NCBI RefSeq assembly: GCF_021560175.1
Contig: NZ_CP091110.1
Coordinates: forward strand, 672,001 to 736,000
DNA length: 64,000 bases
Source of the DNA: Neobacillus drentensis
GTDB lineage: Bacteria; Bacillota; Bacilli; Bacillales; Cytobacillaceae
Reading direction: 5' to 3'
The number at the start of each line of letters is the position of its first letter. The first letter of the stretch is position 1. The notes beneath the pieces were generated by a model. The model was not told the DNA's origin and ran no database searches. It saw only the letters and a program-made list of their open reading frames with translations. Shown here one piece after another: positions 50,840 through 61,054 of the stretch. A program made the position numbers and the translations under genes.

Positions 50840-53647
50840 ATGAATAAAACGTTGCTTTTTAGAGATGAGACCCAGCCTTTTGAGGATCGAATAAATAATC
50901 TAATAGAAGAGCTGACTTTAGATGAGAAAATCAGCTTGCTATCCACTTCAGGAAGTGCCATCCCCCGCCTTGGAATTGAAGAATATCATATAGGCGGTGA
51001 AGCGGCGCACGGAGTAGTGGACCGCTCGGGCGGGAAAACAACAGTCTTCCCCCAGCCCATTGGTTTGTCTAGTACCTGGAATAAAGAATTGCTGAGAAGA
51101 ATCGGGGATGCTATTGGGGATGAAGCCCGTGTTTTTTACCAGCTCAATGATCGAAAGCACGGTTTAACTTTATGGGCACCTACCATTGATATGGAAAGGG
51201 ATCCACGCTGGGGAAGGACAGAGGAAGCTTACGGTGAAGATCCGTACCTAACCGGGAAACTTTCAACGGAATTAATTCGCGGTATGCAGGGGGATCACCC
51301 TTTTTACGTAAAAATGGCAGCAGCACCGAAACACTTTTACGGAAATAACAATGAGTATGGTCGTGGACATATTTCAAATAGTATCGATCCTAGAAATCGT
51401 AACGAGTATTATTTGAAGGCATTTGAGCCGGCATTCAAAGAAGGCCACGCTCTATCATTAATGACGGCTTATAACGGAGTGAACGGCATTCCGTGTATGC
51501 AGATTCATGAAATTAGGAATGTCCTGAAAGATGAATGGGGTATGGATGGGTATGTTGTCAGTGATGGCGGGGCACTTACACTTAACGTAACAGAATACCA
51601 TTATTATGATACACCTGCCGAAGCACTAGCGGATGCGTTGAAAAAGGGAATTGATTGTTTTGTAGATGACAAGGAGCTGGTGGAAAAGTCTGCTTACGAA
51701 GCATTGGAAAACAATTGGATATCAGAACAGGATATTACGGCAGCAATCAGAAATATATTGAGAGTAAGATTTCGCCTTGGCCATTTTGACCAGGATGTGT
51801 CACTCAATCCTTATCATGAAATCCCGGTTGAAAAAATGTGCAGTGAAGAACACGATGATCTTGCATTCGAAGCGACAAAAGAATCCATCGTGTTGTTAAA
51901 AAATGACCATGTTTTACCTCTCGATGAAAAGAAGATTCATAAAATTGCTGTTATTGGACCGAATGCAGATGAGGTTTACAAGGATTGGTATACAGGCTAT
52001 GCACAGCAACTGGTGACCCCATTACAAGGTATTATCAATAGATTAAAAGATAAAGAGGTTGTATTTGTAAAAGGAAATGACGAAATCGCCTTAAAGTCTA
52101 TTAAAGAAAATGCTTATTTATCTGTAAATGATGAAAATAGAGTAGTCGCAAGCAGTTCTACTATTGGGCAAAATGAAGTCTTTGAATTAGAAGAATGGGG
52201 CTGGGGCAGTAATGTCCTAAAAAGTGTGGCCCAGCAAAAGTATATCAGAAAAGCGGAAAAGGGGGCTTATTTTTCAGCTGATAAAAAGGAAGTATTTGAT
52301 TGGTTTATTCGCGAGAAAGTCTCTTTCACCCCATTCAATCAAGGTACCCACTACCATTTATCAGCATGGGAAGGTGAACCATTAGCCGTTTCTGAAACAA
52401 AAGAACTGATTGCTTCTTCAAAAGCCGAGGAGTTTGAAAAAGTAGTCATTTCATCTGGAATTGATCGGGCAGTGGAAGCCGCACGGCAATCGGATGCAGC
52501 GGTTGTTGTTGTTGGAAATCATCCGATGCTTAATGGCCGTGAAACAGAAGACCGTCCGGATATCGTATTGCCAGAACACCAAGAAAAGCTGATTCAGGAG
52601 GTGTTTAAAGCGAATCCAAATACGATTGTTGTCATCGTCGGAAGCTATCCATTTGCCGTTAACTGGGCAAATGATCATATCCCTGCCATTCTATACACCT
52701 CACATGGTTCACAAAGGCTTGGTGATGGTATTGCCGCTATTCTTTTCGGAGACGAGGCACCATCTGGAAGATTAAGTATGACTTGGTATAAGGATGTTTC
52801 GCAGCTTCCATCCATCTTTGATTATGACATCATTAAAGGCAATCGAACTTACCTGTATACAGAGGGGGAAGTGCTTTACCCGTTTGGACATGGTTTAAGC
52901 TATGTACAATTTAACTATTCAGGTTTGGAAGCAGATACTGATACATTATCCCAAGTAAACTCGATCACCTTATCATTTAAGATTGAAAATTACAGTGATA
53001 TAGAAGCTAGTGAGGTCGTTCAGTTATATGCGACGATAAAAGACTCTTCAGTAAAACGTCCATTGAAACAATTAGTTGATTTTGAAAAAATCAAGCTAAA
53101 ACCTGGAGAAACAAGAAAGCTTTCCTTAACCGTGAAACCAGAACAGCTATCTTTTTGGGATGTGAGCCAGGAAAGCTATTGTTTAGAAAATGGCCAATGC
53201 ATACTGTCTGTTGGAAGCTCCAGCCAGGATATTCGTTTAAGCACTGAAATCAGAATTAATGGTGAAACAGTACCGCCAAGAAATTTAACTCAGGTAACAA
53301 AAGCGGAAAACTATGATGACTATGAAAATGTGTTCCTCAATAAAGGGGATCACAACTGGAACTGTGTCACTAATAAAGCAAATGGTTGGATTTGCTTTAA
53401 AAATGTTGATTTAGGGGCAGGCAGCCGGCAGCTTGAGATACATGCAGCAACCGAGGGCGGCGCTGGAACAATTTCTGTTGTATTAGATGAGGTAAACGGT
53501 AAGAGCCTTGCCAATCTCAGAGTTGATTCTCACTATCCATTTGAATGGTTGGATGTTGAAGCACAACTTGAAGAGGTAAAAGGGATTCATGATGTCTATG
53601 TAAAATTTGAAGGCCCTATTTCTTTAAATAGTCTAAAAATGGTTTAA
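50840..53647 (+). CDS. GH3 beta-glycosidase with fascin-like insertion and C-terminal CBM6-like domain
   Basis: 935 residues, no signal peptide. Conventional order: TIM barrel first (APTIDMERDPRWGRTEE, KHFYGNNNE, nucleophile Asp242 in VVSDGGA), then the alpha/beta sandwich, fibronectin-like domain (about 690-780), and a jelly-roll tail (about 820-935). Inside the sandwich region, about residues 412-500, lies a segment with two repeats of the type ALKS--AYLSV---VVASS and FELEEWG--LKSV, which looks like a fascin/beta-trefoil module. GH3 of this subtype act as beta-glucosidases or beta-xylosidases. The four-gene run GH3-GH95-GH42-GH31 has gaps of 9, 17 and 55 bases. Confidence 0.9.
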   Translation: MNKTLLFRDETQPFEDRINNLIEELTLDEKISLLSTSGSAIPRLGIEEYHIGGEAAHGVVDRSGGKTTVFPQPIGLSSTWNKELLRRIGDAIGDEARVFYQLNDRKHGLTLWAPTIDMERDPRWGRTEEAYGEDPYLTGKLSTELIRGMQGDHPFYVKMAAAPKHFYGNNNEYGRGHISNSIDPRNRNEYYLKAFEPAFKEGHALSLMTAYNGVNGIPCMQIHEIRNVLKDEWGMDGYVVSDGGALTLNVTEYHYYDTPAEALADALKKGIDCFVDDKELVEKSAYEALENNWISEQDITAAIRNILRVRFRLGHFDQDVSLNPYHEIPVEKMCSEEHDDLAFEATKESIVLLKNDHVLPLDEKKIHKIAVIGPNADEVYKDWYTGYAQQLVTPLQGIINRLKDKEVVFVKGNDEIALKSIKENAYLSVNDENRVVASSSTIGQNEVFELEEWGWGSNVLKSVAQQKYIRKAEKGAYFSADKKEVFDWFIREKVSFTPFNQGTHYHLSAWEGEPLAVSETKELIASSKAEEFEKVVISSGIDRAVEAARQSDAAVVVVGNHPMLNGRETEDRPDIVLPEHQEKLIQEVFKANPNTIVVIVGSYPFAVNWANDHIPAILYTSHGSQRLGDGIAAILFGDEAPSGRLSMTWYKDVSQLPSIFDYDIIKGNRTYLYTEGEVLYPFGHGLSYVQFNYSGLEADTDTLSQVNSITLSFKIENYSDIEASEVVQLYATIKDSSVKRPLKQLVDFEKIKLKPGETRKLSLTVKPEQLSFWDVSQESYCLENGQCILSVGSSSQDIRLSTEIRINGETVPPRNLTQVTKAENYDDYENVFLNKGDHNWNCVTNKANGWICFKNVDLGAGSRQLEIHAATEGGAGTISVVLDEVNGKSLANLRVDSHYPFEWLDVEAQLEEVKGIHDVYVKFEGPISLNSLKMV

Positions 53648-53656
53648 GGAGATTCT

Positions 53657-55984
53657 ATGATAAATATTGCTCAAAATGTTCCATTAAGAGGTGCTATAAA
53701 TCGTTCATATGCAAAAACTTGGGAAAATGCAATGGTAAGTGGAAATGGCCGCCAAGGAGTTATGGTCTTTGGCGATCCCTCCGATGAAACAATTATTGGC
53801 ACGCATTGCCGATTATACCTTCCACAGGGTAACAATGATACCTTGCCCCATATGGCACCTTATCTGCCAACGGTAAGAAAGATCATTCAAAAGGAAGGGT
53901 ATCAAAAGGCGATTAAATTTTTTTATGAAAAAAGTATTGATTTAGGCTATCGCGGCCTGCAAATGAGCGACCCGTCTCATCCGGGCTTTCAATTGCATAT
54001 CCACTCACCATTAAAAGTGATTCGTGATTACTATAGAATGGAGAATTTTGAAACGGGTGAAATCGTTGTCAGCTTTGTTGATGAACAGAATATTCATCAC
54101 GAGCGAAAAACATTTGTCTCGCGTTATGATAATGTGATTGTCCACACGGTTACAAACGGTGAGAATCGTGTGTCCTGCCTGCTTGAAGTGGAGGATTACG
54201 GGCAGCCGCTGATTGACCATCATCGGGATATACAGAAGAATTTTATCTTTTTAAATAATCTCTATCTTAAAGGCGATGGAAAAGGCTATAGGGCAGGTAT
54301 TCGGATCCTTGCCCCAAATGGAAAGGTAAAAGTGGCAGACGGAAACATTCAAGTAGAAAATGCGGACAGTTTAACATTATTAATGAAAATCGTTCCTTTT
54401 CAGGGGGAAGCAGAATTTAGCAGTGAAACACTCAGAAACGATTTAAATACTATTGATGACTCTTACAAAGGATTATTAATCAAGCATAAGGCCATCCATA
54501 CCGAAATCTTTAATCGCGTATCGCTAAATCTGGCAGACGATCAAGATCGAATGCGATCCATAGAAGATTTAGTACAGGAAGCAAAGGAAACGAATACGAT
54601 TCCACTGGCATTGCTTGAAAAAATGTACGATGCAGGACGTTATGTTTTCATTTGCAGTTCTTGTGAACTATCTCCCAACTTGCAAGGGATATGGTCTGGG
54701 GATTTTCATCCAGCTTGGAGCGGTGATTATACGTTTGATACCAATGTCCAGTTATCAATCGCATCCGCCCTTTCATGTAATATGATGGAAGGCCTGCACG
54801 GCTTCATTCGAATGGTAAAAGAATTCTTGCCGGGATTTCGCGAGAATGCCGCCAGCTATTACGGATGCAGGGGAATCATGGCCTCCTGCCATTCGAGCAC
54901 CACAGGAAGGCACTTTCATTGGAACGAAGAATGGCCGCTCATTTTATGGACATGCGGAGCAGGCTGGCTTGGTCACTGGTTTTATCAATATTATCAATAT
55001 ACCGGGGATAAAAAGTTTCTTTTGGAAGAAACCATTCCTTATTTAAGAGAATGTGCCTTATTCTACGAAGATTTCTTAATTGAAGATTCCAATGGTACTT
55101 ACCGATTTACACCTTCTTATTCAGCGGAAAATGGCTGCGGCGATAATGCCACTCAGGATATAGCGGTTGCAAAAGAAGTTTTGACCAATTTGATTTCAGC
55201 TCATAAGGAGCTGGGGTTGGAATCTGATGAAATAAGCAAATGGGAAACGATGCTGTCCAAACTGCCTCCTTACTTAGTTAATAAAGAAGGAGCAATTCAA
55301 GAATGGTCGACTCCTGGTAAAGAAGAAAATTATAATCATCGGCATTTTTCCCATCTATATCCGATTTTTCAAAGTAATGAATTTTCCAGCAGCAGCAATC
55401 CTGTGTTATGGAACGCTTCTAAAATGGCTTTGGAAAAACGATTGGAAGCCTGGCTCAGGAACAAAGAGGGTGATACATCCTCTACACATGGCAGGATGCA
55501 TGCCGCCCTATGTGCAACCAAATTCGGGATGAGCCAATTAGTCTATGAGATTTTGCAAATGATGGTTGTCAATGATTCGATGTATCCGACGATGGTTACT
55601 TCCCATTACAACAACCAAAATGTCTTTAATGTAGATGGAAATGGGGCAATCCCGCAAATTATCAATGAAATGCTTATTTATAGTAATAATGATAGTCAAA
55701 TTACCCTTTTGGGAGCATTACCGGAACAGTTTTCGAAAGGAACACTCAAGGGGCTTCTATTGCCAAAGCAATTGCTGGTAAAAGAGCTAAAGTGGGATAC
55801 GGAGAAGAGAGAAATTATGTTAGAAATTGAATCGGCTATTAAGCAGCAAGTTACGATTCAATCTCCGATATTTCCCAATCTCAAGATTACACATGACCGG
55901 AACTGTAAAGTAGTAAGTTCATTAGACTCCATTTGCATTGAATTAAAGCCGAAAGAAGCAGCTGATCTGTTATTGACCATTTAA
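53657..55984 (+). CDS. GH95-family alpha-L-fucosidase (probable)
   Basis: 775 residues, no signal peptide. The N-terminal beta-sandwich begins WENAMVSGNGRQGVMVFGDP, a GH95 hallmark, and the (alpha/alpha)6 barrel contains LSPNLQGIWSGDFHPAWSGD and TFDTNVQLSIASAL, the catalytic-site region. The C-terminal sandwich follows GNGAIPQIINEMLIYS. GH95 enzymes are inverting alpha-1,2-L-fucosidases, with a few alpha-L-galactosidases. Beside alpha-xylosidase and beta-galactosidase it would remove the terminal fucose of xyloglucan side chains (inference). Confidence 0.87.
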   Translation: MINIAQNVPLRGAINRSYAKTWENAMVSGNGRQGVMVFGDPSDETIIGTHCRLYLPQGNNDTLPHMAPYLPTVRKIIQKEGYQKAIKFFYEKSIDLGYRGLQMSDPSHPGFQLHIHSPLKVIRDYYRMENFETGEIVVSFVDEQNIHHERKTFVSRYDNVIVHTVTNGENRVSCLLEVEDYGQPLIDHHRDIQKNFIFLNNLYLKGDGKGYRAGIRILAPNGKVKVADGNIQVENADSLTLLMKIVPFQGEAEFSSETLRNDLNTIDDSYKGLLIKHKAIHTEIFNRVSLNLADDQDRMRSIEDLVQEAKETNTIPLALLEKMYDAGRYVFICSSCELSPNLQGIWSGDFHPAWSGDYTFDTNVQLSIASALSCNMMEGLHGFIRMVKEFLPGFRENAASYYGCRGIMASCHSSTTGRHFHWNEEWPLILWTCGAGWLGHWFYQYYQYTGDKKFLLEETIPYLRECALFYEDFLIEDSNGTYRFTPSYSAENGCGDNATQDIAVAKEVLTNLISAHKELGLESDEISKWETMLSKLPPYLVNKEGAIQEWSTPGKEENYNHRHFSHLYPIFQSNEFSSSSNPVLWNASKMALEKRLEAWLRNKEGDTSSTHGRMHAALCATKFGMSQLVYEILQMMVVNDSMYPTMVTSHYNNQNVFNVDGNGAIPQIINEMLIYSNNDSQITLLGALPEQFSKGTLKGLLLPKQLLVKELKWDTEKREIMLEIESAIKQQVTIQSPIFPNLKITHDRNCKVVSSLDSICIELKPKEAADLLLTI

Positions 55985-56001
55985 ATGAGGTGATGACCAA
56001 T

Positions 56002-58017
56002 ATGATAGAATCTCCCAAGGTACATAAAATTTTATACGGTGGAGATTACAACCCGGAACAGTGGCCAGAGGAGGTGTGGCAGGAGGATATGCACCTTCTT
56101 CCAAAAGCACATATTGATACCGTGACAATCAATGTGTTTAGCTGGGCCAAATTACAGCCTAGTGAAGAAGAATATGACTTTTCTGAACTTGACAAAATAA
56201 TGGAGATGTTAAAGAAAAACCATTTTAAAGTTTGTTTGGCAACCTCGACCGCTGCACATCCGGCATGGATGGCGAAACGTTATCCGGATATATTGCGGGT
56301 TGATTTTGAGGGGAGAAAGCGAAAATTTGGCATGAGACACAACTCCTGTCCGAATAGTCCAACCTATAAAAAGTACTCTGTAAAGCTAGCTGGAGAACTT
56401 GCCAAGCGCTATAAGGATTTCGATCATATTGTGGCTTGGCATATTTCTAATGAGTATGGCGGAGAGTGCTATTGTGACAATTGCGGCAATGCCTTTCGGG
56501 GCTGGCTGAAAGAAAAATATAAAACAATCGACAATGTCAATAAAGCCTGGAATACAAGCTTTTGGGGACATACCTTTTATGATTGGGATGAGATTGTCCC
56601 TCCCAATAGCTTGAGCGAACATTTTGGCTATAATCGGACGACCTTCCAAGGAATTTCATTAGACTATGCAAGATTTAATTCTGATAGCTTACTAGAATGC
56701 TATAAAGACGAATACAAGGTAATAAAAGAAATAACACCACATATCCCGATCACGACCAATCTTATGGGCCTCTATAAACCGCTGGATTATCAAAAATGGG
56801 CTCCTTATCTTGATTTTATCTCATGGGATAACTATCCATCCAATGATGATCCATATAGCAGAACAGCGATGAGCCATGATTTAATGCGCGGATTAAAGCA
56901 AGGGATGCCTTTTGCGCTAATGGAGCAAACACCAAGTGTAACCAACTGGCTTCCATATAATGCCTTAAAACGGCCAGGTGTGATAAGGCTTTGGAGCTAC
57001 CAGGCGGTTGCCCATGGTGCGGATACGGTCATGTTTTTCCAGATGCGACGTTCCATTGGTGCATGTGAAAAATACCACGGCGCTGTTATCGATCATGCAG
57101 GTCATGAAAATACCAGGGTATTCCGAGAGTGTGCCGAATTGGGACAGGAACTGGAGCTATTAGGAGATAAACTCCTTGGAAGCAGGGTCAAATCAGATAT
57201 TGCCATTCTATTTGATTGGAATAATTGGTGGGCGATTGAATATTCTGCAGGGCCGAGTGCTGATTTAAAGTATCAATCACAAATTCACCACTATTACCAG
57301 GCATTGTTTAACGAAAATTACAATGTCGATTTAATCAGCGTGAATGATGACTTTGATCAATATAAACTTATCATTGCCCCGGCTCTTTACATGGTGAAAG
57401 AAGGCGTGGACCAAAAGTTAGAGAAGTTTGTGAAAAATGGCGGTACATTCCTGACCACTTTTTTTAGCGGCTATGTAGACGAACACGACCTTGTTCAGGT
57501 GGGCGGTTATCCAGGGAAACTAAGTGAGTTGTTAGGAATCTGGGTGGAAGAAACAGATGCTCTGCCAGTTGATCAGTGGAATGAAATTATCGAACAGGAA
57601 CAGTCCTATAGCTGTAATTTATTATTTGACATTATCCATTTGAAAGGGGCAGAAGCCATTGCTTCTTATGGAAAAGATTTTTATGCGGGTACTCCTGTAG
57701 TTACGAAAAATACCTTTGGACAAGGTGCAGCGTGGTATGTCGGCTCTAATCCGGAAGAAAGATATTTATCCAAGTTACTTAAAACTATCTGCCATGATGC
57801 AGGCATTAAACCGATTTTGCCAGCAAGTGAAGGAATAGAAGTTTCAAGAAGGGTAAAAGGAGAAAGTCAATATACCTTTATATTAAATCATAATGACCTT
57901 CCTAAAAAATTGGTATTAGAGCAACCCTATCGCAATCTGCTTAATAACAAAGAGTACGCAAATGGTGAGGAAATTGTCCTGTCACCGAAAGATGTATTAA
58001 TACTTGAGAATCTGTAA
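56002..58017 (+). CDS. GH42 beta-galactosidase
   Basis: 671 residues from ATG 56002; GAGGTGA 8 bases earlier sets the start, and the GTG/ATG at 55990-55993 lie inside that site. TIM barrel with acid/base Glu151 in HISNEYGGECYC and nucleophile Glu308 in ALMEQTPS. The zinc cysteines Cys116, Cys156, Cys158 and Cys161 are all present. A trimerisation domain (about 395-600) and a small beta domain follow, as in standard GH42. It lacks a signal peptide and would remove beta-galactose from imported oligosaccharides. Confidence 0.94.
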   Translation: MIESPKVHKILYGGDYNPEQWPEEVWQEDMHLLPKAHIDTVTINVFSWAKLQPSEEEYDFSELDKIMEMLKKNHFKVCLATSTAAHPAWMAKRYPDILRVDFEGRKRKFGMRHNSCPNSPTYKKYSVKLAGELAKRYKDFDHIVAWHISNEYGGECYCDNCGNAFRGWLKEKYKTIDNVNKAWNTSFWGHTFYDWDEIVPPNSLSEHFGYNRTTFQGISLDYARFNSDSLLECYKDEYKVIKEITPHIPITTNLMGLYKPLDYQKWAPYLDFISWDNYPSNDDPYSRTAMSHDLMRGLKQGMPFALMEQTPSVTNWLPYNALKRPGVIRLWSYQAVAHGADTVMFFQMRRSIGACEKYHGAVIDHAGHENTRVFRECAELGQELELLGDKLLGSRVKSDIAILFDWNNWWAIEYSAGPSADLKYQSQIHHYYQALFNENYNVDLISVNDDFDQYKLIIAPALYMVKEGVDQKLEKFVKNGGTFLTTFFSGYVDEHDLVQVGGYPGKLSELLGIWVEETDALPVDQWNEIIEQEQSYSCNLLFDIIHLKGAEAIASYGKDFYAGTPVVTKNTFGQGAAWYVGSNPEERYLSKLLKTICHDAGIKPILPASEGIEVSRRVKGESQYTFILNHNDLPKKLVLEQPYRNLLNNKEYANGEEIVLSPKDVLILENL

Positions 58018-58072
58018 GGATTACTAAACTATTTTATAAAAATAGATTGCAATAAAAGGTGGAGATCAAGAG

Positions 58073-60385
58073 ATGAAATTCAGTAATGGATGCTGGTTAA
58101 ATAAAGAGGGATACCAATTCTTTCACCCTGCTGAGGTAAATGATACTAGATTAACAGATAACAAAGTGACCATTTATGCTCCTTGCCGAAAAATTAATCA
58201 TCGTGGTGATACTTTAGACGGAGGAATGATCACAATAGAGTTATCCTCCCCAATAAACAATGTGATTAAAGTAAAAGCGTACCATCATAAGGGGACTCTA
58301 AATCTTGGACCTCATTTTGAAATCCATAAAGAAAATGTGGAAACTGTTATTGACACCCAAGAGAAGGTACTAACATTTGTTAGCGGAAATCTAAAAGCAA
58401 GCGTGAACAAAGAAGATTGGAAGTTATCCTTTCATCATAATAATGAATTATTAGCTCAATCTGAAGGGCGTTCGATGGCTTATATTTTAACAGAGGAAAA
58501 TCAGCCTTTTATGCGCGAACAGCTTTCTCTTGATGTAGGTGAATTAATCTACGGATTGGGTGAACGCTTTACACCGTTTGTTAAAAATGGTCAAACAGTC
58601 GATGTATGGAACGAAGATGGAGGAACAGGCAGTGAACAAGCTTACAAAAACATACCTTTTTATGTAAGCAACAAAGGCTACGGGGTACTAGTGAATCATC
58701 CGGAAAAGGTTTCTTTTGAAGTCGGTTCAGAAAAAGTCTCTAAAGTCCAATTCAGTGTGGAAGGGGAATCCCTGGAATACTTTATTATTAATGGACCTAC
58801 ATTAAAAGAGGTTTTATCCAATTATACGAAACTTACGGGAAGGCCAAGTCTGCCGCCAGCATGGTCGTTTGGTTTATGGCTGAGTACTTCATTTACGACC
58901 AATTATGACGAAGAGACGGTTACCAGTTTTGTTGAAGGCATGGAACAAAGGGATATTCCAGTAGAAGTTTTCCATTTTGACTGCTTCTGGATGAAGGAGT
59001 TTGAGTGGTCTAACTTTAAATGGGATGACAGAATGTTTCCAGATCCAGAAGGCATTTTAAGAAGATTAAAGAACAGGGGCTTAAAAATCTGCGTTTGGAT
59101 CAATCCATATATTGCGCAAAAGTCTGAGCTATTTGATGAAGGAATGGAAAAGGGTTATTTAGTAAAACGTTCTGATGGTAGCGTTTGGCAGTGGGATAGG
59201 TGGCAGGCAGGCATGGGCCTTGTTGATTTCACCAATCCGGATGCATGTAGATGGTTCCAGGAAAAGCTGGAAGTATTGCTCGATATGGGAGTAGATTGCT
59301 TTAAAACAGACTTTGGTGAAAGAATCCCAACAGATGTCGTGTACTTCGACCATTCCAATCCGCAAAAGATGCATAATTACTATACACATCTTTACAACAA
59401 GACTGTTTTTGAATTATTGGAACGGAAGTTTGGCAGAAAGGAAGCGGTAGTGTTTGCACGATCAGCCACTGTAGGCGGGCAGCAGTTCCCGGTTCATTGG
59501 GGCGGTGATAGCTGGTCCAATTATTACTCCATGGCAGAAACACTACGCGGCGGATTATCTTTCGCATTGTCCGGGTTCTCCTATTGGAGTCATGACATCA
59601 GCGGCTTTGAAGCAGGGGCTACACCGGATCTTTATAAGCGCTGGACCCAATTTGGGCTTCTTTCTTCACACAGCCGTTATCATGGAAGCGGTGAATACAA
59701 AGTTCCTTGGCTCTATGGTGAAGAAGCGGTCGAAGTGTCACGATATTTTACGAAGCTGAAGCTTCAATTAATGCCATACTTGTATAGAAATGCATGTGAG
59801 TCGGCACTATCAGGCATTCCTATGATGCGGCCGATGGTGTTGGAATTCCTGGAGGATACAACGTGTCATTATCTAGATCAGCAATATATGCTGGGTGACA
59901 GCTTGCTTGTGGCACCAATACTTAATGACCAGAGTCTTGCAAAATATTATCTTCCTGCCGGAAAATGGACCAATTTTATTACGAACCAGGTAGTAGAAGG
60001 TGGAAAGTGGATTCAAGAAGAGCATGGATATATGACTTTGCCTTTAATGGCTCGCGAAAACTCCATTATTGTAATGGGAGCTGAGGCCAATAGAGCCTCC
60101 TATGATTATACTGAAAATGTAACGCTTCATCTATTTGAATTACAAGAAGGCACGCCTGCTGCTGCAGATATTTACAATCATCAAGGAGAAAAGGCAGCTA
60201 GGGTGACGGCTGTAAAAGAGGGAAATCGTATTAAAGTAAACAGTGAAGGTTTAAGCGGACAATATAAGGTAGTATTGCGTAATATTTTTAATGTCCAAGA
60301 TGTTTCTTCAGGTGAGACCACTCTTACAGCTGAAGGAATCATGATTACTGTGGATTGTGAAAGAGTTGAAATAGAAATATCATAA
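58073..60385 (+). CDS. yicI: GH31 alpha-xylosidase (YicI-like)
   Basis: 770 residues, no signal peptide. Nucleophile Asp413 in CFKTDFGERIP and acid/base Asp479 in HWGGDSWSNY; the KTDFGE form is that of YicI-type alpha-xylosidases rather than alpha-glucosidases. The N-terminal domain, the barrel with HFDCFWMKEFEW, and the two C-terminal beta domains are of normal length. It removes alpha-1,6-xylose from the non-reducing end of xyloglucan oligosaccharides (isoprimeverose units). Last gene of unit B, ended by a strong terminator. Confidence 0.94.
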   Translation: MKFSNGCWLNKEGYQFFHPAEVNDTRLTDNKVTIYAPCRKINHRGDTLDGGMITIELSSPINNVIKVKAYHHKGTLNLGPHFEIHKENVETVIDTQEKVLTFVSGNLKASVNKEDWKLSFHHNNELLAQSEGRSMAYILTEENQPFMREQLSLDVGELIYGLGERFTPFVKNGQTVDVWNEDGGTGSEQAYKNIPFYVSNKGYGVLVNHPEKVSFEVGSEKVSKVQFSVEGESLEYFIINGPTLKEVLSNYTKLTGRPSLPPAWSFGLWLSTSFTTNYDEETVTSFVEGMEQRDIPVEVFHFDCFWMKEFEWSNFKWDDRMFPDPEGILRRLKNRGLKICVWINPYIAQKSELFDEGMEKGYLVKRSDGSVWQWDRWQAGMGLVDFTNPDACRWFQEKLEVLLDMGVDCFKTDFGERIPTDVVYFDHSNPQKMHNYYTHLYNKTVFELLERKFGRKEAVVFARSATVGGQQFPVHWGGDSWSNYYSMAETLRGGLSFALSGFSYWSHDISGFEAGATPDLYKRWTQFGLLSSHSRYHGSGEYKVPWLYGEEAVEVSRYFTKLKLQLMPYLYRNACESALSGIPMMRPMVLEFLEDTTCHYLDQQYMLGDSLLVAPILNDQSLAKYYLPAGKWTNFITNQVVEGGKWIQEEHGYMTLPLMARENSIIVMGAEANRASYDYTENVTLHLFELQEGTPAAADIYNHQGEKAARVTAVKEGNRIKVNSEGLSGQYKVVLRNIFNVQDVSSGETTLTAEGIMITVDCERVEIEIS

Positions 60386-60421
60386 AAAAAACAGCCAAGA
60401 TTTTTTCTTGGCTGTTTTTTT
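60384..60421 (+). terminator. Terminator of the unit B glycosidase operon
   Basis: An A-rich arm ending in CAGCCAAGA pairs with TCTTGGCTG and a run of seven T residues. Confidence 0.93.
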
Positions 60422-60424
60422 ATG

Positions 60425-60645
60425 ACTATTTGGAGAACTTGGGATTCGATCCTGTAATCTACTCCATCAATTAATAAAACCTCATTTACAAAACGGTTGA
60501 GCAGCTGTTGATCCATCTGCAAAATCCCCCGCTAACAGCTCTATCACAAAATCCTCAAAGGGTGTCTTCCCAGAGTTGTTTTGTAATTTATAAAGATGAA
60601 GAATTCTTTTAAAAATATTGGCTATACAGTTGTTATCCCCTCTGG
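60425..60645 (-). pseudogene. Decayed N-terminal fragment of a PD-(D/E)XK nuclease-like protein
   Basis: Minus-strand translation from about 60645 gives IFKRILHLYK and KTPFEDFVIELLAGDF, which resemble the first helix of PD-(D/E)XK nuclease family proteins. The frame then stops (PFCK stop). A second frame from about 60520 continues with DQQLLNRFVNEVLLIDG and VDYRIESQVLQ, the expected next segment, so one frameshift lies near 60520. The gene breaks off at the glycosidase terminator before the catalytic core, and no good start codon is present. The rest of the 660-base gap up to the DUF262 gene holds only the short remnant at 60840-60959. Confidence 0.6.
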
Positions 60646-60839
60646 AAATGACAGAAATCTAATTGTTTTTATATTATACGATAAGAAGTTCCTAGGAAAT
60701 ACATAAATTTGCATTGTTATAATCTTATAGATTATTTTATGAGTAATTAAAATAAGTTCCTTTCACCACCTGTGGTTTTGTCGAATACTTCGACTTTATT
60801 CGGGGAGTGACAGGCACTTACATTAATAAAAGGATATAA

Positions 60840-60959
60840 AACGATCTTGAGGAAGATGTGGGAAAGCTAATCGGTAGGGTATTTAATAAGGTGTACCCCA
60901 ATGCAGAGATAACAGCCATTAATAAAATGGATTTTGTTCTCTGGGGGACCAAAGGTTAA
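60840..60959 (+). pseudogene. Short C-terminal remnant of an unknown protein
   Basis: An open stretch of about 39 codons without a start, reading LEEDVGKLIGRVFNKVYP, NAEITAINKMDFVLW and GTKG then stop. It looks protein-like but the family was not recognised. It lies just upstream of the DUF262 gene and may be the end of a deleted gene. Confidence 0.4.
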
Positions 60960-61054
60960 ATAAGAGAAATAATGTAATGCCTTATTCATTCTAGGTTTTG
61001 GTTAAATGTGGTATATACTAAAATTACTATTATATAATTAGGCAGGTGCTAGTT

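Noticed and set aside
60181..60522. 113-codon minus-strand frame near the end of the GH31 gene
   Set aside because: Not accepted as an intact gene: only its first 30 or so codons look protein-like, and these are part of the nuclease remnant; the rest is antisense to the terminator and GH31.
60760..60830. Possible second dispersed repeat containing GAGTGACAGGCAC
   Set aside because: Only one clear copy was found in the window, so repeat status cannot be shown from here.
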